Assembly: GCF_016097555.1 (NCBI RefSeq)
Contig: NC_054707.1
Span: 83,674,121 to 83,738,120 of the forward strand
DNA: 64,000 bases
Direction of reading: 5' to 3'
Source of the DNA: Gigantopelta aegis
Lineage: Eukaryota > Mollusca > Gastropoda > Neomphalida > Peltospiridae
Shown here: positions 38,701 through 48,700 of the stretch, piece after piece
Position numbering within the stretch: position 1 is the first letter of the stretch
How the letters are laid out: each line of letters starts with the position of its first letter
Program-made: the position numbers and the translations under genes
The notes under the pieces: model-generated
What the model was told of the DNA's origin: nothing
Seen by the model: the letters and a program-made list of their open reading frames with translations, nothing else
Databases searched by the model: none

Positions 38701-41700
38701 GTCTACTGCAGCGATATGACGTCAGCGACGCCAAAAGAGTATATCACTCTAGAGGGAGATAACTATGGCCAATCGCCAAACATCAGCAATAAGAACTGCG
38801 AAGGAGAAACCCAATCTAAAGTACCTAACTTGGTTGGAGAATCGTCATACACCAAGATCAGAATCAATCTCACGGTAAGCGACTATAGTACCCGATGTGG
38901 TTGAAGAATCGTCATACACTAAGATCAGAATCAATCTCACGGTAAGCATCTATAGTGCCCGATGTGGTTGAAGAATCGTCATACACTAAGATCAGAATCA
39001 ATCTCACGGTAAGCATCTATAGTACCCGATGTGGTTGGAGAATCGTCTACACTAAGATCATAATCAATCTCACGGTAAGCGTCTATAGTACCCGATGTAG
39101 TTGAAGAATCGTCATACACAAAGATCAGAATCAATCTCACGGTAAGCTTCTATAGTACCCGATGTAGTTGAAGAATCGTCTACACCACGAACAGAATCAA
39201 TCTCACGGTAAACGTCTATAGTACCCCATGTGGTTGAAGAATCGTCATACACTAAGATCAGAATCAATCTCACGGTAAGCGACTATAGTACCCGATGTGG
39301 TTGAAGAATCGTCATACACTAAGATCAGAATCAATCTCACGGTAAGCATCTATAGTGCCCGATGTGGTTGAAGAATCGTCATACACTAAGATCAGAATCA
39401 ATCTCACGGTAAGCATCTATAGTACCCGATGTGGTTGGAGAATCGTCTACACTAAGATCATAATCAATCTCACGGTAAGCGTCTATAGTACCCGATGTAG
39501 TTGAAGAATCGTCATACACAAAGATCAGAATCAATCTCACGGTAAGCTTCTATAGTACCCGATGTAGTTGAAGAATCGTCTACACCACGAACAGAATCAA
39601 TCTCACGGTAAACGTCTATAGTACCCCATGTGGTTGAAGAATCGGCATACACTAAAATAAGAATCAATCTCACGGTAAGCATCTATAGTACCCGATGTGG
39701 TTGAAGAATCGTCTACACTAAGATCAGAATCAATCTCACGGTAAGCGTCTATAGTACCCGATGTGGTTGAAGAATCGTCTTACACCAAGATCAGAATCAA
39801 TCTCACGGTAGGTTTCTATAGTACCATATGTGGTTGAAGAATCGTCTACACCAAGATCAGAATCAATCTCACGGTAGGTTTCTATAGTACCAGATGTGGT
39901 TGAAGAATCGTCTACACTAAGATCAGAATCAATCTCACGGTAAGCGTCTATAGTACCCGATGTGGTTGAAGAATCGTCATACACTAAGATCAGAATCAAT
40001 CTCACGGTAAGCGTCTATAGTACCCGATGTGGTTGAAGAATCGTCTACACTAACATCAGAATATATATCACGGTAAGCGTCTATAGTACTCGATGTGGTT
40101 GAAGAATCGTCTACACTAAGATCAGAATCAATCTCACGGTAAGCGTCTATAGTACCCGATGTGGTTGAAGAATCGTCTACACTAATCTATAGTACTCAGT
40201 AAGATCAGAATCAATCTCACGGTATAGTACCCGATGTGGTTGAAGAATCGTCTACACTAAGATCAGAATCAATCTCACGGTAAGCGTCTATAGTACCCGA
40301 TGTGGTTGAAGAATCGTCTACACCAAGATCAGAATCAATCTCAGTACTCGATGGTTGAAGAATCGTCTACACTAAGATCAGAATCAATCGATGTGGTTCG
40401 GTAAGCGAATCAATCCCACGGTAAGCGTCTATAGTACCCGATGTGGTTGAAGAATCGTCTACACCAAGATCAGAATCAATCTCACGGTAGGTTTCTATAG
40501 ATGTGGTTGAAGAATCGTCTACACTAAGATCAGAATCAATCTCACGGTAAGCGTCTATAGTACCCGATGTGGTTGAAGAATCAATCTCTGTAGTACACGA
40601 TGTGGTTGAAGATCAGAATCAATCTCACGGTAGGCGTCTATAGTACCCGATGTGGTTGAAGAATCGTACACAAAGATCAGAATCAATCTCACGGTAAGGT
40701 TCTATAGTACCCGATGTGGTTGAAGAATCGTCTACACCAAGATCAGAATCAATCTCACGGTAAGCGTCTATAGTACCCGTATGTGGTTGAAGAATCGTCT
40801 ACACCAAGATCAGAATCAATCTCACGGTAGGTTTCTATAGTACCCATATACCCGATGGTTGAAGAATCGTCTACACTAAGATCAGAATCAATCTCACGGT
40901 AAGCATCTATAGTACCCGATGTGGTTGAAGAATCGTCATACACCAAGATCAGAATCAATCTCACGGTAAGTCTATAGTCTATGTGGTTGAAGAATCGTCT
41001 ACACCAAGATCAGAATCAATCTCACGGTAGGTTTCTATAGTACCCGATGTGGTTGAAGAATCGTCTACACCAAGATCAGAATCAATCTCACGGTAAGATC
41101 AGTCTCACGGTAAGCGTCTATAGTACCATATGTGGTTGAAGAATCGTCATACACTAAGATCTCAATCTCATAGTAGAAGTAATCGTCTATACACCAAGAT
41201 GTGGTTGAAGAATCAATCTACCCGATGTGGTTGAAGAATCGTCACCAAGATCAGAATCAATCTCACGGTAGGTTTCTATAGTACCCAATCTGGTTGAAGA
41301 ATCGTCTACACCAAGATCAGAATCAATCTCACGGTAGGTTTCTATAGTACCATATGTGGTTGGAGAATCGTCTACACTAAGATCAGAATCAATCTCACGG
41401 TAAGCGTCTATAGTACTCGATGTGGTTGAAGAATCGTCTACACTAAGATCAGAATCAATCTCACGGTAAGCGTCTATAGTACCCGATGTGGTTGAAGAAT
41501 CGTCTACACTAAGATCAGAATCTATCTCACGGTAAGCGTCTATAGTACCCGATGTGGTTGAAGAATCGTCTACACTAAGATCAGAATCAATCTCACGGTA
41601 AGCGTCTATAGTACCCGATGTGGTTGAAGAATCGTCTACACTAAGATCAGAATCAATCTCACGGTAAGCGTCTGTAGTACCCGATGTGGTTGAAGAATCG

Positions 41701-44700
41701 TCATACACAAAGATCAGAATCAATCTCACGGTAAGCGTCTATAGTACCCGATGTGGTTGAAGAATCGTCTACACAAAGATCAGAATCAATCTCACGCTAA
41801 GCATCTGTAGTACCCGATGTGGTTGAAGAATCGTCTTACACCAAGATCAGAATCAATCTCACGGTAGGTTTCTATAGTACCCAATCTGGTTGAAGAATCG
41901 TCTACACTAAGATCAGAATCAATCTCACGTTAAGCATCTGTAGTACTCGATGTGGTTGAAGAATCGTCATACACAAAGATCAGAATCAATCTCACGGTAA
42001 GCTTCTATGTGGTTGAAGAATCGTCTACACCAAGATCAGAATCAATCTCATGGTAGGTTTCTATAGTACCCAATCTGGTTGAAGAATCGTCTACACTAAG
42101 ATCAGAATCAATCTCACGCTAAGCATCTGTACTACCCGATGTGGTTGAAGAATCGTCATACACTAAGATCAGAATCAATCTCACGGTAAGCATCTATAGT
42201 ACCCGATGTGGTTGGAGAATCGTCTACACTAAGATCAGAATCAATCTCACGGTAAGCGTCTATAGTACCCGATATGGTTGAAGAATCGTCATACACAAAG
42301 ATCAGAATCAATCTCACGGTAAGCTTCTATGTGGTTGAAGAATCGTCTACACCAAGATCAGAATCAATCTCATGGTAGGTTTCTATAGTACCCAATCTGG
42401 TTGAAGAATCGTCTACACTAAGATCAGAATCAATCTCACGTAAGCTTCTATAGTACCCAATCTGGTTGAAGAATCGTCTACACTAAGATCAGAATCAATC
42501 TCACTAAGCATCTGTACTACCCGATGTGGTTGAAGAATCGTCATACACTAAGATCAGAATCAATCTCACGGTAAGCATCTATAGTACCCGATGTGGTTGA
42601 AGAATCGTCTACACTAAGATCAGAATCAATCTCACGGTAAGCATCTATAGTACCCGATGTGGTTGAAGAATCGTCATACACTAAGATCAGAATCAATCTC
42701 ACGGTAAGCGTCTATAGTACCCGATGTGGTTGAAGAATCGTCTACACCAAGATCAGAATCAATCTCACGGTAAGCGTCTATAGTACCCGATGTGGTTGAA
42801 GAATCGTCTTACACTAAGATCAGAATCAATCTCACGGTAAGCTTCTGTGTGTGGTTGAAGAATCGTCATACACTAAGATCAGAATCAATCTCACGGTAAG
42901 CGTCTATAGTACCCGATGTGGTTGAAGAATCGTCTACACTAAGATCAGAATCAATCTCACGGTAAGCGTCTATAGTACCCGATGTGGTTGAAGAATCGTC
43001 TACACTAAGATCAGAATCAATCTCACGGTAATGTGGTTGAAGAATCGTCTACTAGTACTCCGGTCTATAGTACTCGATGTGGTTGGAGAATCGTCTACAC
43101 TAAGATCAGAATCAATCTCACGGTAAGCGTCTATAGTACCCGGTGTGGTTGAAGAATCGTCATACACTAAGATCAGAATCAATCTCGCGGTAAGCTTCTA
43201 TGTGGTTGAAGAATCGTCTACACCAAGATCAGAATCAATCTCACGGTAATATTCTATAGTACCCGATGTGGTTGAGGAATCGTCTACACCAAGATCAGAA
43301 TCAATCTCACGGTAAGTTTCTATAGTACCCGATGTGGTTGGAGAATCGTCATACACTAAGATCAGAATCAATCTCACGGTAATATTCTATAGGACCCGAT
43401 GTGGTTGGAGAATCGTCTACACTAAGAGTAGAATCAATCTCACGGTAATATTCTATAGTACCCGATGTGGTTGAAGAATCGTTATATACCAAGATCAGAA
43501 TTAATCTCACGGTACCATTTGTGACATTGTTTGTGTTTTTAGGTGTGAGACGATCCGACATATGTTTCGTTTCATTGTCCCGCTCCATAGTTATTCCAGG
43601 CCCTAGTGTTTGTTTGTGGTGTCTGGAGTGAGGTAGGTTGTAGGGTCGGCAATCCCCACCTCCACTTTTTGCCTCACCCACCTTCACTCTTTGCCTCACC
43701 CACCTTCACTCTTTGCCTCACCCACCTTCACTCTTTGCCTCACCCACCTTCACTCTTTGCCTCACCCACCTTCACTCTTTGCCTCACCCACCTTCACTCT
43801 TTGCCTCACCCACCTTCACTCTTTCCCTCACCCACCTTCACTCTTTCCCTCACCTACCTTCACTTTGCCTCACCCATCTTCACTCTTTCCCTCACCTACT
43901 CCCAATCTTTGATTTTCCCCACCCCAACTCTTTGATTCCCCAATCCTTACTCTTTACCTTCTCCGCTGTTTGCGTGGGGTTTTTCCTGAACGAATGTAAT
44001 GCTGTACGACTGATGTATCAAAGACCGTGTGTTGAGTGGGCGTCACATAGTCACTTAAAAACCGTTAATGAGCATTCCTTCTTTGTTTTTGTTTTTGACC
44101 ACTGGACTAACCAGGATTTTATATATTGGGGAGGGGGCAACCCATATTGGGGGGCTAACCCACACTATGTACGTATGTATGTATGTATGATTTTATATAA
44201 TTTAATAGTTAAAAACAAAAACAAATTTGATTGTGGGGCATGACCCTCGTGCCCCCCCCCCCCCCCCCCCATCTCCAACGCCACTGAACATAACCAATGT
44301 TACTCTTCAGAAACTAAAGATAATGTAGACAATTCCCGAAAATTGCATTTTCACTCTTGAAAATATCACATCTCAACATTACCTGAAGATAAACACTTGC
44401 CTTGTAGAGTATGTTCAACATTTCCCGCTCTCCCCGCTCTCTCCCCGCTCTCTCCCCGCTCTCCCCGCTCTCCCCCGCTCTCTCCCCCCGCTCTCCCCGC
44501 TCTCTCCCCCCGCTCTCCCCGCTCTCCCCCGCTCTCTCCCCCCGCTCTCCCCCCGCTCTCTCCCCGCTCTCTCCCCCCGCTCTCCCCGCTCTCCCCCGCT
44601 CTCTCCCCCCGCTCTCCCCGCTCTCTCCCCGCTCTCTACCCCCGCTCTCCCCGCTCTCCCCGCTCTCTTTCCTCCGCTCTCTCCCCCCGCTCTCTCCCCC

Positions 44701-45664
44701 CGCTCTCTCCCCCCGCTCTCTCCCCGCTCTCCCCGCCTGAAAGAATGAGGACACTCCCCGAACGATTGTTTTTATGTAGCCTAACACGAAACGCTATATA
44801 ATTTCTAGTAGTGTTCTGTCCGCATATTCGAATATTACCGCGGTAACGTGCTATTCGAAATTCGAATAGTATGTTCCAGTATTGGAATATCTGGAGTTTT
44901 TAGGTGGCATGAGAAAATGGCTCTAAATGAGATGAATAATGCGGCTCCTTTGAATTGTTAGATCGGTCGTACATTGCCTCGTGCATTCAGTCGGGAACAT
45001 ACAACGTCTCCAACTTCCTAATAGAGTATTAACAGTGTTGTTTGATGTGGCTGGCTGACACTGAGTTTTAAAAATGTATTTTCAATAATACGGTTCATCT
45101 ACACAAACCAATGTCGATTTCAAATCGTATAAACAAGAATTAAAACAAAAACTCTGCTATCGATTCATACAACAGTGGTTTTTCGAATATTACAAACTCT
45201 TCTAAAGGCCATTTTATACATTATTAAAAAACGAAAGTTTACTTTGAAACCTATTTGACCAGATTATCCTACCGAAGTAGCATTGGCGTAGCCAGGATTT
45301 AATGGGGGGGGGGGGGGGGGCAACCCATATTGGGGGACCAACCCACACTATGTATGTATGTACTGATGTATGAAAATCTATATATTGTATTATGTCGAAG
45401 TTCACTGTTACATACAAAGATATTAACGCACTGGCGCAGGGGATAATTAAATCCTTTCTGGCCTCACAAATTGTCCCATGAAGTTGCTGGGACTAGAACC
45501 TGTGGCACCGAATCGCCTCCAAATTACAGACTATATATACAGTCAAACTTCAGTAACTTGATCCTGAAGGGGACGAGGAAATATTTCGAGTTCAGGGAGT
45601 TTGTGTTTTCGAAATTATTATAATTTATATATATGCGTGTGTGTATGGTATATATATATATATA

Positions 45665-45722
<58 letters not shown>

Positions 45723-48700
45723 CGTGCGCGCGTATGTGTGTAAATGAAAACAAGAATAAAACCCCACATGCAATTCAAAACAAGAAAAAACAAATAAGAA
45801 AGAAAAACAAATTGTCCGGTGCCGTTGCATACAGACTGGATAATTAAACAGGATACGTCAAATTTAAGATTACCGCTCGAAACAGGTAGATGCATATGGT
45901 ATAACATTGATAAAGAAAACATGCAATACTGATATTTGAAGTGAATACCATTATTTATTCAATTGTAAAAAATCAAAATAATGAAAGCATGAGAAGAAAA
46001 TATACACCAAAATACTCTAAAACTAATACTAACGTTTTGAAAATGAAAGGTATTCTGTCTATGTGTAATGCACCATTATTTGAAAACCTTGATTAATGAA
46101 ATTGTGAATTGTTTTTTTTTTTTTGCGCTTTTTAGAGACCGGGTATTTTCGTTAAGTACCAGGTGTTTGTTCAACTTCATTACAACTATAGATATTCCAT
46201 GTTGATGCGTGTTCTTGTTAGGTTTGTTAACTATGTATTTCAATTGTCCTGTTGTAATGTGCCCAAGTGTTGTTAAATAAAACCACCCGAATACGTTGCG
46301 TCGGCAGTTCAAAGCACGTCAAAAACTCATTTAAGGTAGTATGCAATTGTATTTCATCTAGTACCACTGTGTCAGGTAACCTTGTGCTTGAAACATGTAT
46401 GGAGTACCTGTAAAAATGGTACTCATATTTTGTGCGGAGCTAAGGTAGTCATAGACTGTACCTGTTATCTCTGAAATAAGCAGCTTGATCCCCATTTTTT
46501 CTTATTTACTTTAAGGGTGAGGGGGTGGTAGTATTTATATCCGTAGTGTATATGTCGATTGATACGCTGCAGGTAGGAGTTGTAGCCACATCTGTTACTA
46601 TTGTCGTCTATGGGATTTTATTTGGTGGTTTACACCCTTAAAGCTGAACACTGTCAGTGTCAGATTGCTACATTTTATGGCTTAAAAAATTATAATAATT
46701 AAAAAAAACCTGAACTGAGTTTTTTTCATAATTTGATATTGATAATTCAGTAATACTACGCGAAAAGTCAAAATATATAGCTAGGTTAGCTACCAGTCAC
46801 TACTGTATTATGATTTTTGTTTGGTTTCTGTCGTATCTTCGTTTTGGAGGTTATTCAAAACTCATTACACAGTTCAAACTATTAACAAACAACCGTTAGT
46901 TTGTCGAGTCAAACTCGTTAAGTTGTAGTCGAATATTCTCTCGTCATTTCCATCGAATAATCGAACACTATTTTCAGATCGAATACCGAACACTAATTTT
47001 CAGTTAAAGTTGTGCTTGATTTTTGTTTTATTTCCAGACGATGGAAGTGGATATTGACGACGCCACGTTCGCAAACATCACGAGTACGGATGACTGGCCG
47101 TATGCAATAGCCAGGGATTGCTATGCAATTCACTATAACGGAAACCCCTACTGTGGCGGGCCTAGGGGAACGTTCACGGTCAATACAACAAACACAGGTC
47201 TTGTTGTCAAGTCGACGGTACGTTGTTCTTGTGGGTCGACGGTACGTTGTTCTTGTGGGTCGACGGTACGTTGTTCTTGTGGGTCGAGTGCTTTTCTTTG
47301 CGTTTGTTGTTTTTAATCCGTCGACTTCTGTATCTAATCAAAACGAAATTCGATATAAAGAAGCGTACTGGGGCCATTTTGAATTATGTCCATCACACAC
47401 ACACTAATTCATTAATGGAAGTGAATGTATAACCATGTTCACGTCTCTCTTCCCACACCCACACACCCACACCCACCCCACCCCCAACAAATGTGACAGA
47501 GAAAACATGTTGGTCAGGTTTCAATGACTCTTCAAAGAGAAAATGTGAACACGATAGATTTAATCGGATTCTAAAACTAAAACGTGAACACGATAGATTT
47601 AATCGGATTCTAAGATTAAAACGTGAACATGATAGATTTAATCGGATGCTAAGATTAAAACGTTATGTTTAACAAAACCAGTAGCGATTTCGGCTATCGG
47701 ATGTCAAAAATTTGGTAATTCTGACATATAGTGTTAGAAATAGGAAACCCGCCACATGTTTGTCCATTAGTAGCTAGAGATCTGTTATATACACCATCCC
47801 ACAGACAGGATACAATATACCGCAATCTTTGATACACTTGTCATGGTGCATTGGCTAGAACGAGAAATATCTCAATAGACATCCGATAGCCGATGATTTA
47901 TAAATCAATGTGCTCTAGTGGTGTCGTTAAACAAAACGAATTTTAAACGCAATTGACCCACGGACAGGAATCAGTCCGAGACAGACCGCGCATCAAGTGA
48001 ATACTTTTCGACTGGGCTCCGTCCCATCCCGATTCTACGAATACTTTTCGACTGGGCTCCGTCCGATCCCGATTCTACGAATACTTTTCGACTGGGCTCC
48101 GTCCCATCCCGATTCAACAATTGCGTCCTAGTGACAATAAAGGTATTTCAGCTGTTTTATATTTCAGCTATTTGATATTTCAGCTATTTAATATTTCAGT
48201 CTTCTTCTTCTCCATTATTTTGTGTCAAGGATTATTCAGCAAGAAATGAGTGAACTGGATTTTGTTATTTTCTCGTACGTTAAATGTGTATATCTGGCTG
48301 CCCTGCTCTACAGAGCCTATCCATTTCCCTGGGAGACATAAACATCAGTTGAAACAAACGAACCACAGTATTGTTGGGTTTTTATTATTTCCTTGGGACA
48401 CACAAACATCGGGTGAAATTAGCGTACCACAGTATTGTTTGGTTTTCTTTCATCAGGTGACCTGGAAAATATTTGGTTGGAAATCCTATCAGATCATTGA
48501 TCGCATGCCTGGTGATTCGGTCATCAACCTGAACTGTGGAGGCTGGCCTGGAGGCTGTGCGCCAGGCGGACCTCTACTGCTAGAACTCAACCCAAACGAA
48601 GGTTTGTCCGCTTGTCTGCGTGTTTGTTAGGATATCTGTGTTTGTGGCTGGCTGATGGTTGTTTGAATATTAGGATGTCAGTGTCTGTGGCTGGCCGATG

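Larger units (their letters stand above)
44809..46995. mobile_element. Putative non-autonomous hAT-like element (2.2 kb)
   Basis: The left end starts TAGTGTTCTGTCCGCATATT and the right end is ATACCGAACACTA, whose inverse is TAGTGTTCGGTAT. TTCGAATA/TATTCGAA motifs cluster near both ends. Flanking octamers ATTTCTAG (44801-44808) and ATTTTCAG (46996-47003) agree at six of eight positions, as an aged 8-bp target duplication would. No transposase is seen. Confidence 0.5.
38875..47037 (+). other. Intron 3 (8.2 kb)
   Basis: Contents in order: the junction minisatellite; a 22-bp array at 43670-43900; a G-run repeat; a homopyrimidine array; a putative hAT-like element whose right end lies 42 bp before exon 4. 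Confidence 0.7.

Noticed and set aside
39736-43699. Minus-strand frames with Asp/Ser-rich 22-residue repeats
   Set aside because: They are the antisense of the exon 3 junction minisatellite.
44314-44801. Ser/Pro-rich and Glu/Arg/Gly-rich frames
   Set aside because: Both strands are open through a low-complexity pyrimidine array.
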